A DNA stretch of 64,000 bases from Meiothermus sp. (GCF_026004075.1 NZ_BPIK01000001.1:2210041-2274040); one strand, 5' to 3'; positions 43,044 to 51,979 are shown, counted from the first letter of the stretch. The notes: generated by a model not told the origin, from the sequence alone. Made by a program: numbers and translations.

Positions 43044-44039
43044 TTAGGCCAGGGGATTTATGGTGTCGCGACGACCTGTTTGCTCCTCTTCCAGCGCGAC
43101 CACCCTCGACCAATCTACCCGTATCTGGGTGGTATCGCCGGGGTAAAGCCCCTGCTCCGGGCCTTCCAGGTACAGCCCCAGGCCCCGCCAGACCAGCTCG
43201 AGGGCCACCACAAAACCCTTAAATACCCGCTCCCGTACAACCGCTTCTTCACCCACCCCCAGGGTTATGGCCTCCTGGGGCAACAAGTGTGGTCGGGCCG
43301 GAAGGCCCATCTGGCGGCTCTGCTCGGCAGAGAGCAGGTTGCGGTGGCCCAAAAAACTGGCCACCCAAGGGTTCTTGGGCTGGCGAAAAAGCTGCTCGGG
43401 TGAGCCGAGTTGCACAACGATGCCCTCCTTTAGCAAAGCCACCTGCTGGGCAATTGCAAATGCTTCGGACTGGTCGTGGGTAACCACAATGGTCGGTACG
43501 CCAATCTGGCGCAAGATGGCTCGCAGTTCCAGGAGCAGTTCCTGCCGTAGCTTCAAATCCAGTGCGCCCAATGGTTCATCCAGGAGCAACAAGCGGGGGT
43601 TGTTGGCCAGGGCTCGAGCCAGCGCTACCCGTTGCCGTTCCCCGCCCGAAAGCTGGTCGGGGCGCTTGTGGGCATGAGGCCCCAGATGGGTCAACTCCAG
43701 TAAAAAGGCTACCCGCTCCCGCATTCTATAGGCCTCCCAGCGCGCTTCGCGCAGGCCAAAAGCGATATTTTCCCATACCGACATGTGCGGGAACAACGCA
43801 TAGTCCTGAAACACAAGCCCAACACGGCGCGCTTCGGGCGCCAGCAGTGTGAGTTCGGCTTCATCCAGCCAAACCTGACCTGCTTCGGGTATTTCCAGAC
43901 CCGCAACCAGCCGCAAAAGCGTACTCTTGCCACTCCCCGAAGGCCCCAGCAAGGCCAGGGTTTGCCCTGGGCCAACCTCCAGCGATACCGATAACTTGAA
44001 TCCCGGATAACTCTTGCCCAGCCCTACTATGCGCAGCAT
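43044..44039 (-). CDS. ABC transporter ATPase of the Fe/thiamine/sulfate importer type
   Basis: This 331-residue ATPase has Walker A GPSGSGKST (about 32-40), Q loop VFQDYALFPHM, signature LSGGERQRVALARAL, Walker B LLLLDEPLGALD and the switch VTHDQSEA. A C-terminal TOBE-like regulatory domain (about 240-320) is of the kind found in ferric-iron, polyamine, sulfate and thiamine importers. No permease or binding-protein gene is adjacent. Being in one unit with thiamine pyrophosphokinase, it may energise thiamine or precursor uptake; this is inference. It follows the histidine kinase after 15 bases. Confidence 0.85.
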   Translation of the reverse strand: MLRIVGLGKSYPGFKLSVSLEVGPGQTLALLGPSGSGKSTLLRLVAGLEIPEAGQVWLDEAELTLLAPEARRVGLVFQDYALFPHMSVWENIAFGLREARWEAYRMRERVAFLLELTHLGPHAHKRPDQLSGGERQRVALARALANNPRLLLLDEPLGALDLKLRQELLLELRAILRQIGVPTIVVTHDQSEAFAIAQQVALLKEGIVVQLGSPEQLFRQPKNPWVASFLGHRNLLSAEQSRQMGLPARPHLLPQEAITLGVGEEAVVRERVFKGFVVALELVWRGLGLYLEGPEQGLYPGDTTQIRVDWSRVVALEEEQTGRRDTINPLA

Positions 44040-44054
44040 ATCCTTAGCCTAACG

Positions 44055-45080
44055 CTAAAGCGGTAGCCACACACTAAACTTGGCCCCCCGATCTTCCTGC
44101 GAATCTACCCATATGCGCCCCTGGTGGGCTTCGACAATGGCCTTGGAAATGTAAAGCCCCAGCCCCGTACCCACAATGCCTCTGGCAATGGCACTTTTGG
44201 TGCGGCTATAGCGCTGAAAGAGCTGGCCCTGCTCTTCCAGTGGGATGCCCGGGCCAGTATCCTCTACCTCGATCAAAATCCCACCATGGGCTCTGGCCCG
44301 TAACCAAACGGTGCCCTGGCGGGGACAGAACTTAAATGCGTTGGAAAGCAAATTGCCCACCACCTGTCCAATGCGCTCCGGATCGGCCTCGATAATGGGC
44401 AGCCGCTCGAGCTCCAAAATGAACTGAATCTGGCTAAGTTTGGCCACCCCGGCAAAGCTGCGGGCAGTCTGGGCTAAGGTGGCCCGTAGGTCTACAGGCT
44501 GCCGATTGATGCTAAATCGGCCAGCCTCCAGGCGTGATGTGTCCAGCAAGTTGTTGACCATATCTTTGAGCCGCAGGCTGCTGTGCTGTATGTTTTCTAA
44601 AAAACCCTTAAGCTCCGAAGGGCTGTATTTATCGTCCAGCAGCAGTTCACTAAAACCCAGTATCGAGGCCAGCGGCGTTTTGAGTTCGTGCGAGACAGCC
44701 GCCATAAACTCCGACTTTAGACGATCGGCCTGGCGCTCGAGCGTGACGTCCCGGAAAAGCATCAGAGTCAGCTCTTTTTCCATGGGGACAATCCGGGCCT
44801 CGAAGTCCCGCGATTCCAGGCTAAACTCGAGTACCTGGGCCGGTTCACCAGCCAGCACCTTACAAGCGGCTCGTTGAAGCGCTTGTGCTACATCTGGAGC
44901 AAATAGCTCACTCAGGGTTGTACCCAGGAAGCGATCCATGGGCAGGTGAGTAGCACTCCTGCCAGCCTTGTACTCACGGATATTACCCTCGAGATCTACC
45001 AGCAGCATGTCGTCGGGAATGGCCTCCAATATGGCGCGAATACGCTGGTCACGCTGATATTCCAGGGTGCCGTCTTGCAT
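44055..45080 (-). CDS. PAS-domain sensor histidine kinase (soluble)
   Basis: The 341-residue kinase has a PAS domain (about 15-115), a dimerisation and phosphoacceptor domain with SHELKTPLASILGFSELLL (the His near residue 134), and an ATPase domain with N box NLLSNAFKFCP, G1 EDTGPGIP and G2 GTGLGLYIS. There is no transmembrane segment, so it senses a cytosolic signal. No response regulator is adjacent. The start is the ATG at 45080, 6 bases after TAATAT. It is divergent from ccdA. Confidence 0.9.
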   Translation of the reverse strand: MQDGTLEYQRDQRIRAILEAIPDDMLLVDLEGNIREYKAGRSATHLPMDRFLGTTLSELFAPDVAQALQRAACKVLAGEPAQVLEFSLESRDFEARIVPMEKELTLMLFRDVTLERQADRLKSEFMAAVSHELKTPLASILGFSELLLDDKYSPSELKGFLENIQHSSLRLKDMVNNLLDTSRLEAGRFSINRQPVDLRATLAQTARSFAGVAKLSQIQFILELERLPIIEADPERIGQVVGNLLSNAFKFCPRQGTVWLRARAHGGILIEVEDTGPGIPLEEQGQLFQRYSRTKSAIARGIVGTGLGLYISKAIVEAHQGRIWVDSQEDRGAKFSVWLPL

Positions 45081-45086
45081 CTTCAA

Positions 45087-45092
45087 ATATTA
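45087..45092 (-). promoter_or_regulatory. leaderless-type promoter of the histidine kinase gene
   Basis: TAATAT on the minus strand, then 6 bases, then the ATG at 45080. Confidence 0.72.
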
Positions 45093-45138
45093 CCCGGCAA
45101 CCCTTGAAAGAATTACGAATTCCCTAACCCTTCTGGGC

Positions 45139-45144
45139 TATCCT
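45139..45144 (+). promoter_or_regulatory. leaderless-type promoter of ccdA
   Basis: TATCCT, then 7 bases, then the ATG at 45152. Confidence 0.65.
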
Positions 45145-45151
45145 GGCTAAT

Positions 45152-45832
45152 ATGAGTCTTATTGCCGCCTTTCTAGCCGGGATTCTCTCTTTTCTTTCGC
45201 CATGCGTGCTGCCGCTGGTACCTACCTACCTTCTGTACCTGGGCGGGGAGCGCGGACGGCCTCTTTTCAATGCGTTCTTCTTCGTAGGTGGGTTCTCGCT
45301 GGTGTTCTTGCTGCTAGGGCTACCCTTCACCATTCTGGGGGGGCTGTTAGCGGAAAACCGCCAGTTACTGGGTCAGGCGGGCGGGGTCATCCTGGTCTTG
45401 TTTGGCCTGTACATGCTGGGCTTAAAGCCAAAGTGGGGGGTTAATTTGCGCTATCAGGGGGATACCAGTCGCCCCTGGGGGGCCTTTGTGCTGGGTGCCA
45501 TCTTGGGTCTGGGTTGGACACCCTGCATTGGGCCAATCCTGGGGGGCATTTTGACCCTCACGGCCACTGGAGGTGGGGTCAGCTTTCTGCTGGCCTACAT
45601 TTTGGGGCTGGCTATACCGTTCCTGCTGGTGGCTCTTTTTGCCGATCGCATCCGTCCTGTGCTGCGCAAGGCAGCCCATTTCTCTCGCTGGGCCGAGGTA
45701 ACGGCTGGGATTGTTCTGGTTGTGGTAGGCGTGCTGATGTTTACCGGTACCTTTACCCAACTCAACAGCTTCTTTTTGAAAATCACGCCCGAGTGGCTTC
45801 TGAACCTCGAGAAGGGCCTAATTGGGCAGTAA
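45152..45832 (+). CDS. ccdA: cytochrome c biogenesis protein CcdA
   Basis: This 226-residue membrane protein with six helices carries reducing power from cytosolic thioredoxin to the periplasm for heme attachment to apocytochrome c. The two redox cysteines are C18 (LSPCVLPLVP) and C125 (GWTPCIGP), each in a family Pro-Cys motif. It lies 21 bases before a CcmA-like ATPase, which supports a role in cytochrome c assembly; the window also contains a cytochrome c-fused oxidase that would need it. Confidence 0.93.
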   Translation: MSLIAAFLAGILSFLSPCVLPLVPTYLLYLGGERGRPLFNAFFFVGGFSLVFLLLGLPFTILGGLLAENRQLLGQAGGVILVLFGLYMLGLKPKWGVNLRYQGDTSRPWGAFVLGAILGLGWTPCIGPILGGILTLTATGGGVSFLLAYILGLAIPFLLVALFADRIRPVLRKAAHFSRWAEVTAGIVLVVVGVLMFTGTFTQLNSFFLKITPEWLLNLEKGLIGQ

Positions 45833-45853
45833 CCTATGCGTATGATAAGTCCT

Positions 45854-46459
45854 ATGCTGATTGAGGCCGTATTGGTTTCCAAGCGCTACGGGCGGGACTG
45901 GGTACTGCGTGACCTAGACTTTCAGCTCGCCCAGCACGAGGCCGTAGCCCTAGTAGGGCCCAATGGCGTGGGGAAAACCACATTATTGAGGGTGCTAGCT
46001 GGTTTGATACAGCCAACCCAGGGTTCGGTCAAGCTGGGCGGAAGAGTGGGTTTTTTGGCCAATCCACCGGCCTTTCATCGGCATTTTTCTGGAGCGGAAA
46101 ATCTGCATTATGCCCTTCGGCTCGATGGGCGAGTCAGTGACAGCAAAGAGATTGCTACCACCTTGGCAGAGGTCGGGCTCCCGCACGACAAGCCCGTACT
46201 GAGCTATAGCAGCGGCATGAAAAAGCGCCTGGCCATGGCCAAGTTGCGCCTGCAAAACCCCGATATCTGGCTACTAGACGAACCCGAGGCAGCCCTGGAT
46301 GCAGAAGGGCGGGGGTTGCTAGAAAACCTGGTGCGCTACGCCCGATCGCGAGGCGGCGTAATTATTGCCACTCACGACAAAAGCTGGCTTTCGCTGGTAG
46401 ATCGGGTGGTTGAACTGATACCAGGTTCGGTTCACTCGTCATTGAATGCGACCAGCTAG
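45854..46459 (+). CDS. ABC ATPase, CcmA-like heme exporter subunit
   Basis: The roughly 201-residue ATPase has Walker A GPNGVGKTT, signature YSSGMKKRLAMAKLRL, Walker B IWLLDEPEAALD and switch ATHDKSW. The short length and the neighbour ccdA resemble CcmA, the ATPase of the CcmAB complex that acts in cytochrome c maturation. No ccmB follows directly, as the next gene is on the other strand. The true start is probably the ATG at 45854, which follows TATGAT by 7 bases; ATGs at 45836 and 45842 are also in frame. Confidence 0.78.
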   Translation: MLIEAVLVSKRYGRDWVLRDLDFQLAQHEAVALVGPNGVGKTTLLRVLAGLIQPTQGSVKLGGRVGFLANPPAFHRHFSGAENLHYALRLDGRVSDSKEIATTLAEVGLPHDKPVLSYSSGMKKRLAMAKLRLQNPDIWLLDEPEAALDAEGRGLLENLVRYARSRGGVIIATHDKSWLSLVDRVVELIPGSVHSSLNATS

Positions 46460-46517
46460 CCCAATCCGTATAACAGAGAACGATACCGTCGAAATGCTTT
46501 TCTACTCCCTTCGGTCA

Positions 46518-46565
46518 GCTTGAATCCTTCACCTCTGGCTGCGCATGGCGGTGAAGGATTCAAGC
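46518..46565. repeat. 16-bp perfect inverted repeat in a gene-free gap
   Basis: Positions 46518-46533 are exactly complementary to 46550-46565, with a 16-base loop. Neither side has a T-run, so it is not a standard terminator. The gap 46460-46694 contains no gene that I can support. It may be a small mobile repeat or a processed RNA element. Confidence 0.7.
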
Positions 46566-46694
46566 GGAAACAGTATGAAAGGGTATCTTTTGCTTCGACC
46601 CCTTCGACCGGCTCTGGGATCAGCTCTGCAGCCAAAGGATTACAGAGGGCAACCCCTTGCATGTAGTTGAACGACCCTTCTTGTGAGTCCGGTA

Positions 46695-47480
46695 TTACAG
46701 CAACCCTCGAATGACCCCGCCCTCCACCATAATGGCTTGACCGGTTAAGTAGCTAGCCCTGGCCGAGAGCAAAAAAACGGCCACGTTAGCAATTTCTTGG
46801 GGGGAAGCCATCCGGCCTGCTGGTATCTGTGCGGCCTGCTGAGCATATGCTGCTTCTAAGCTGATGCCTTGGCTCTGGGCACGAAAGGCAAATACCTCCT
46901 CAACCCGTTCCGTGCGGGTATAGCCCGGCCCCAAGGTATTGACCGTAATGCCAAAGGGAGCCACTTCTTTAGCCAGGGTTTTGGCATAACCTGTCAGTCC
47001 TGCTCGTAGAGCGTTGGAAAGGGCTAAATTCTCGATGGGCTCCTTAACAGCCAGCGAGGTGATAAACAGAATTCTGCCGAACTGCCTCGCCTGCATATCA
47101 GGAAGCAAGGCATTAGCTAAAGTCACCATCGGGTACCAAAGCTGCTCTGCGGCCATGCGAATATCTTGAATCTTCAAGTCTCGAGCCGCCCCAGGCTTGG
47201 GCCCCGCTGTATTACCCAGGAAGAGTTCCACAGCTCCCAGTTTTTGGGTTTCTACAATTAGGCGCTCGAGCTCCTCTTCTCGAGCTAGATCCACCGCTAC
47301 CGCATGGGCTTCTCCCCCACTCGTCCTGATTTCACGTACCAGCTCTTGGAGTTTCTCGCGATTGCGTGCTGCCATCACCACCCTAGCCCCCTCCTCCGCC
47401 AAAGTGGTTGCGATAGCCCGTCCAATTCCTTGCGACGCCCCTGTTACCAGGGCCAGCTTACCTGCAATGCCCAGATCCAC
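46695..47480 (-). CDS. SDR-family protein without the YxxxK catalytic pair
   Basis: This 261-residue short-chain dehydrogenase has the cofactor loop TGASQGIG (about 14-21) and the FabG-like ending SYLTGQAIMVEGG. At the active site, where members have YxxxK, it reads SNALRAGL, so Tyr is replaced by Ser and Lys by Arg. FLGNTAG replaces the usual NNAG. A group of FabG-like proteins with this change is known to me, with no settled reaction. It may still bind a nucleotide, but normal SDR chemistry is unlikely. It is followed closely upstream by the acetyltransferase gene, with a 15-base gap. Confidence 0.85.
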   Translation of the reverse strand: MDLGIAGKLALVTGASQGIGRAIATTLAEEGARVVMAARNREKLQELVREIRTSGGEAHAVAVDLAREEELERLIVETQKLGAVELFLGNTAGPKPGAARDLKIQDIRMAAEQLWYPMVTLANALLPDMQARQFGRILFITSLAVKEPIENLALSNALRAGLTGYAKTLAKEVAPFGITVNTLGPGYTRTERVEEVFAFRAQSQGISLEAAYAQQAAQIPAGRMASPQEIANVAVFLLSARASYLTGQAIMVEGGVIRGLL

Positions 47481-47495
47481 AAGATACTCCCGAAA

Positions 47496-47969
47496 CTACT
47501 TTAGAGATTTCATATACCAGCTCAGGGTCGGGCCACTGTCGCGCAGATGCTCAAAGCCTACTCGCTCCCAGAAGCGTTTGGCCTGCTCGTTATTGCCGTA
47601 CACCACTGCATACAACTGTTCCATTCGGCCACTCAACTGGGCCTCGAGCTGCTCTACCGCGGCCTTTCCCAGACCCTGGCCCTGCAGCTTTTCCTCGATT
47701 AAGAGCAGGCTGATGGTGGCCGAGTGCAGATCAGGGTAAGCCACTTTGTAGTCCAGAAAACCCACGGGCCGGTTCTCCTGCATCAAGAGCAGCGCCTGGC
47801 GCCTGGTGTCGTGGCGAAGGGTATCAAGCTCGCGCCGAATGTCGTTTAGGGTGGGCATGTCCCCCCCAATGAGTGAAATATAGGTGGGGCAATTTAAGTA
47901 AAGCTCATGCACAATTGCAGCCGAATCGCTTGTAACGGGCGAGAAGTCGAGGCGCACAGAAACTTTCAT
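47496..47969 (-). CDS. GNAT family N-acetyltransferase
   Basis: This 157-residue acetyltransferase transfers acetyl from acetyl-CoA to an amine. Motif A is LLLIEEKLQGQGLGKAAVEQL, with the QGQGLG pyrophosphate loop, and motif B is YGNNEQAKRFWERVGFEHL. The substrate is not predictable. It is in one unit with the SDR-like gene, which follows after 15 bases. Confidence 0.85.
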   Translation of the reverse strand: MKVSVRLDFSPVTSDSAAIVHELYLNCPTYISLIGGDMPTLNDIRRELDTLRHDTRRQALLLMQENRPVGFLDYKVAYPDLHSATISLLLIEEKLQGQGLGKAAVEQLEAQLSGRMEQLYAVVYGNNEQAKRFWERVGFEHLRDSGPTLSWYMKSLK

Positions 47970-48073
47970 AAGCTTGCTCAGATTGTACCCAGCACAGGCC
48001 GGCTAAGGTGTAATTTTCAACCCACAGGACACCTGTGTATCAATCCCACATCCAGGCGGGCGCAGCCTCGCTA

Positions 48074-49351
48074 TTACCGGCCTGCCTTGATACCCAGTGC
48101 CTCGAGGGCCTTCTCAAAAGGCAGGTCACGCCCGGTGTTGGCGAGCTGCTCGAGGGAGTTCTCAACCACGAAGTCTGGAGTAGCCCGTGGCGGATAAGGC
48201 GTTCCATCGGCAAAAAAGGCCCGGTTGTAGGAGATGCTCAAGGCCCCTCCGTTAATCAAATTGAAGGGGCGGGTGGTGGTGTTGCCAATGCCCAGCGTGG
48301 GTACGCCCACCAGGGCCCCTACCCTGGCCTTCTGGATGGCCGACGCCAGATACTCTCCACCCGAAGCAGTGTTGTTGTCTACCAGCACCACCAAGGGGCC
48401 GCGCCAGCGTGTCAGGAATGGTAGGTTAGCGGTCTCGCTCTGACCATTGCGGGTAATGGTGAACCGCCCATCACGGATACGAAACTCGGTGCGCTCGGTC
48501 TGATAGCGGTCTTCCAGGGCCACATAAGCCTCGTCCAGAAAAGCAGCTGCGGCAAGAATCATCTCGTTGAGCAAGCCGCCGCTGTTGCCCCGCAATTCCA
48601 AAACCATGGCCCGCGCGTTTTTCTGCTGGGCCTCACGCACAAGCTCGTGTACCCGGCGGCCCACCTGGCCCTGGGCATCAAAGTCGGGGATTTTGAGCAC
48701 CGCCACGCCATCGGGCCTTATTTTGAGCGAGGGGAAGCGGGCCAGATTAATTTCACGGCCTGTGAGGGTTATCTCGAGGCGCTGGCGCTCGGGGCCCCGC
48801 AGAATGGTTAAAACCACCGGACGCCCCGATTGCACCGACTGCGTTAGGAGCTGGACGACCTGATTGTCATCAGGCAGCTCGCCCAAGGAGCGTCCGTTGA
48901 TAGCAATGATGCGGTCGCCATAAGCCAGCCCAGCCTCGTCGGCTGGCCCTCCCTCCACCACATCCACAATGAGGCGGTCGCGGGAACCAGGTATGGGCAG
49001 GTGGCTGACACCAATGCGCAACGTGCGGGAAGGCGCATTACCCTGGCGGCTTTCTCGAGTGCCGCGCAAAGCCTCGGGGCTCAGGTAATAGGTGTGATTG
49101 TCGTTGAGTTCGTCCACCATCTGCTCGATGATGGGCACGGCTTGCTCGTAGGGGCAGGTATCTTTTTGCGAAGCACAGGCACGATCCAGCTCCACCTGGT
49201 AGCGGGCTGTGAGCTCTTTGAGGTTCAAAGTAGCAGGGCCGTTGTAATAAAACTCCACATAGAAGCTGGCCTGGTCGAAGAGGTCTTGAGCCGGCGAGGC
49301 CAGCGAAAGCGAGCCGAGCACCAGAACCAGAGTGGCAAACAGTTTGCGCAT
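48074..49351 (-). CDS. exported S41-type (C-terminal protease fold) protein, copy 1
   Basis: This 425-residue protein has a signal peptide (about 1-20), a PDZ domain (about 110-210) and an S41 catalytic-fold domain (about 215-400). ELRGNSGG is the family block and a serine lies in NNTASGGEYLASA. The Lys partner expected in a TxGKG loop is missing: the loop reads TLGIGN. It may be inactive, or use another base as in tricorn-type members. The ATG at 49351 has AGGTGA upstream; a GTG at 49360 is also possible. It is the second of two paralogues, 9 bases after the first. Confidence 0.8.
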   Translation of the reverse strand: MRKLFATLVLVLGSLSLASPAQDLFDQASFYVEFYYNGPATLNLKELTARYQVELDRACASQKDTCPYEQAVPIIEQMVDELNDNHTYYLSPEALRGTRESRQGNAPSRTLRIGVSHLPIPGSRDRLIVDVVEGGPADEAGLAYGDRIIAINGRSLGELPDDNQVVQLLTQSVQSGRPVVLTILRGPERQRLEITLTGREINLARFPSLKIRPDGVAVLKIPDFDAQGQVGRRVHELVREAQQKNARAMVLELRGNSGGLLNEMILAAAAFLDEAYVALEDRYQTERTEFRIRDGRFTITRNGQSETANLPFLTRWRGPLVVLVDNNTASGGEYLASAIQKARVGALVGVPTLGIGNTTTRPFNLINGGALSISYNRAFFADGTPYPPRATPDFVVENSLEQLANTGRDLPFEKALEALGIKAGR

Positions 49352-49360
49352 AGCTTTCAC

Positions 49361-50608
49361 CTACCGCAGCATTTCCAAGGCGTGCTCCAGTACTCGGTCA
49401 CGCCCGGCAATAAGGGCCTCGAGGTCGTCCTCCACCACCACATCGGGGCTGACTTTGAGGGGGAAGGGCGAGCCGTCCAGGTTGCGCATTCTAAGCGAAG
49501 AAACCGCGATAAAATCGCCGTTGATAAGGGGGCCCTCGGCGCTGCCCGACATCCCCAGGGCACCGGCGGTGGGCTCTCCCACCACCCTGGCCCGACCCGC
49601 TGCCTGCAGGAAGTAGGCCAGCATTTCGGCAGAGTTGAAGGTATTGCGGTTAACCAGCACCACAACCGGGATACGGGCCAGGTAAGGCCGCCCGAGGGCG
49701 TTTTGCTCTTCCTTTTCGGCTCCTTCAGGCTGCACGTAAAGCTTGCCATTTTCTACGGTGTGGGTTTCATCCTGCCCCTGAAAACGACGATCGTAAATGA
49801 ACCCCCCCTTGCCGGTAAAAGCCGCCGCCGCCAGCAGGGCTTCCGAGTCGTAACCGGTTAGGGCATCGCGCAGGTCGATCACCATCCCGCGGGCCCCGGC
49901 CTGTTCCGCCCGACGTGCAGCATCGTGGATAAGCTGGGCAGTGGAGTAGTTTTCGGAACTGTAGAGATGGTAGATACGCAAGTAGGCGATATTGTTATTG
50001 ACCTCGAGCCTGGGCTGCATGGTGGCCTCGGCCACCCGTGGGGTGAGCGTCACGCTGCGGGCCGTGCCTTGCCGGCTATAACGCAAGCCAAAGGGGCTGC
50101 GGGCTGCCTCAGCCGCGTTCAGCCGGGCCAGGGTCGCAGGCTGGTCTGCAATCTGGGTAATCAGGTCGCCCCGGCGCAGCCCGGCCTCGTACGCCGGCTC
50201 GCCGGGAAAGGCCTCGCTCACCACCAACCCCCTGGGAGTTTCGCGTACCCAGACCCCTATCCTGGGGGCCGCGGGCCCCAGGCCAGCCCCATAACGCTCG
50301 TCATCGATGAGCTGGTCTCGAGTGACCAAGACCGTAAATGGATCGGCAATATCCCGCACAATGCGCTCGATAACCTGTTTTGCTTTATCGAAGCCGCAGC
50401 GGTTACCTTCAGAAGCACAAAGCCGATCAAGTTCAGGCTGGTACTGCCGCCGTAGCTCCCTGAAGGGCGGAACCTTGGCCGGGCCGTTGTAGTAGAAGCC
50501 GATCAGAAAAGTAGCTTGATCAAACAGATCCTGGGCGGGAGAAGCCAGGGCCGAACCAGCCAGACCAAGCACCACCATGCCGCTCACCAACGCATGTCGT
50601 AGGGCCAT
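49361..50608 (-). CDS. exported S41-type (C-terminal protease fold) protein, copy 2
   Basis: The 415-residue paralogue of the next gene downstream shares the start SPAQDLFDQA(S/T)F and the same domain order: signal peptide (about 1-22), N-terminal helical part, PDZ (about 110-200) and S41 fold. The serine block is NRNTFNSAEMLAYFLQ, nearer to the normal NSAE than copy 1. The lysine loop reads TAGALG, so the Ser-Lys dyad is again incomplete. In the first S41 block it has DLRDALTGYDSE instead of LRxNxGG. GAGGGA precedes the ATG. It may bind C-terminal peptides without cutting. Confidence 0.78.
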   Translation of the reverse strand: MALRHALVSGMVVLGLAGSALASPAQDLFDQATFLIGFYYNGPAKVPPFRELRRQYQPELDRLCASEGNRCGFDKAKQVIERIVRDIADPFTVLVTRDQLIDDERYGAGLGPAAPRIGVWVRETPRGLVVSEAFPGEPAYEAGLRRGDLITQIADQPATLARLNAAEAARSPFGLRYSRQGTARSVTLTPRVAEATMQPRLEVNNNIAYLRIYHLYSSENYSTAQLIHDAARRAEQAGARGMVIDLRDALTGYDSEALLAAAAFTGKGGFIYDRRFQGQDETHTVENGKLYVQPEGAEKEEQNALGRPYLARIPVVVLVNRNTFNSAEMLAYFLQAAGRARVVGEPTAGALGMSGSAEGPLINGDFIAVSSLRMRNLDGSPFPLKVSPDVVVEDDLEALIAGRDRVLEHALEMLR

Positions 50609-50742
50609 ATTCCCTCAATGATACGCAAAAAAATGTTAAGCGAATGGTAGGTTGGCCTGGGTTATAAAAATGGTCACCCAAGCCGTAAAGATCCGCAGAG
50701 CTGCTCGCCCCTCCAACCACGGCCAGAGCGAATTTTGATTGG

Positions 50743-51972
50743 CTAAACCCGCTTAAAGAGCAGGGTGGCGTTCATCCCTCCAAAGGCAAACGAGTTGGAG
50801 AGGGCGTAGTCCACCTGTTTTTCTTTAGGGGTGTTGGGCACGTAGTCGAGGTCGAGTTCGGGATCGGGATCCTCGAGGTTGATGGTGGGCGGCAGAATTC
50901 CGCTGGCCAGGGCCTGCACGGTAGCCACAGCCTCGATGGCCCCCGCCGCGCCCAACAGGTGCCCAATCATGCTCTTGGTGGACGAGACCGAGAGCCTGTA
51001 GGCGTGCTCGCCGAAGACCTTTTTGATGGCCAGGGTCTCGGCCTTGTCCCCGACCGGCGTAGAAGTGCCGTGGGCGTTGATGTAGCCGACCTGCTCAGGG
51101 CTGACCTTGGCATCCTTGAGGGCCGCTCGCATGGCCAGGGCCGCGCCCGCGCCCTCGGGGTGAGGCTCGGTAATGTGATGGGCATCGGCGCTGCGGCCAA
51201 AACCCACCAGCTCGGCGTAGATTTTGGCACCACGGGCTTTGGCCCGTTCGTACTCCTCCAGCACCAGCACCGCAGCCCCTTCCGAGAGCACAAAGCCATC
51301 GCGGCTTTTGGTGAAAGGGCGGCTGGCCTTCTCGGGTTCGTGGTTGCGGGTCGAGAGGGCCCGCATCACCCCAAAGCTGCCAATGGCCATCTCGGTGACC
51401 ACCGCCTCGGTGCCGCCGGTGAGCATCACATCGGCCTCACCCAGTTGGATTACCCGCAAGGCGTTGCCTATGGCATCTGAGCCGGTTGCACAGGCGGTTA
51501 CTACCGTGGAGGATGGCCCCATGAAGCCATATTTCATGGCCAGCTGGGCCGAGGCCATGTTGGCAATCATCATGGGGATGAAGAAAGGCGATAGGCGGGT
51601 ACCACCCTTCTCGAAGAGCACCTTGCTCTGCTCCTGCCAGGTAATCATACCCCCGATGCCGGTTCCAATCAGGGTACCGATGCGGGTGGGGTCTTCTTTC
51701 TCGAGCTCCAGCCCCGAATCCTGCAAGGCCAGGTGCCCGCCAATCAGGGCCAGTTGGGTGAAACGATCCAGGCGGCGCAACTCGCGCTTGTCTATGTATT
51801 CCTCGGGGTTGACATCCACTTCGCCCGCAATCTGCACGGGGTAGCTCGAAGCATCGAACTGGGTGATGCGGCGGATGCCCGACCGGCCCTCGAGCTGGGC
51901 TTTGTGGAAGGCTTCGGCTCCGATGCCGTTGGGGGCCACCGGGCCAATTCCGGTAACGACGACGCGACGCAT
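50743..51972 (-). CDS. fabF: 3-oxoacyl-ACP synthase II
   Basis: This 409-residue condensing enzyme elongates fatty acyl-ACP with malonyl-ACP. The catalytic Cys is C161 in VTACATGSDAIG, and the His residues are in NAHGTSTPVGD and KSMIGHLLGAAGA. I chose the ATG at 51972 because TATAAT ends 7 bases before it; the ATG at 51981 lies inside this hexamer. It is separate from the fabH-fabD-fabG-acpP cluster 8 kb away, so the elongation enzyme has its own promoter. It is divergent from the YebC gene. Confidence 0.96.
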   Translation of the reverse strand: MRRVVVTGIGPVAPNGIGAEAFHKAQLEGRSGIRRITQFDASSYPVQIAGEVDVNPEEYIDKRELRRLDRFTQLALIGGHLALQDSGLELEKEDPTRIGTLIGTGIGGMITWQEQSKVLFEKGGTRLSPFFIPMMIANMASAQLAMKYGFMGPSSTVVTACATGSDAIGNALRVIQLGEADVMLTGGTEAVVTEMAIGSFGVMRALSTRNHEPEKASRPFTKSRDGFVLSEGAAVLVLEEYERAKARGAKIYAELVGFGRSADAHHITEPHPEGAGAALAMRAALKDAKVSPEQVGYINAHGTSTPVGDKAETLAIKKVFGEHAYRLSVSSTKSMIGHLLGAAGAIEAVATVQALASGILPPTINLEDPDPELDLDYVPNTPKEKQVDYALSNSFAFGGMNATLLFKRV

Positions 51973-51979
51973 AAGGGCC

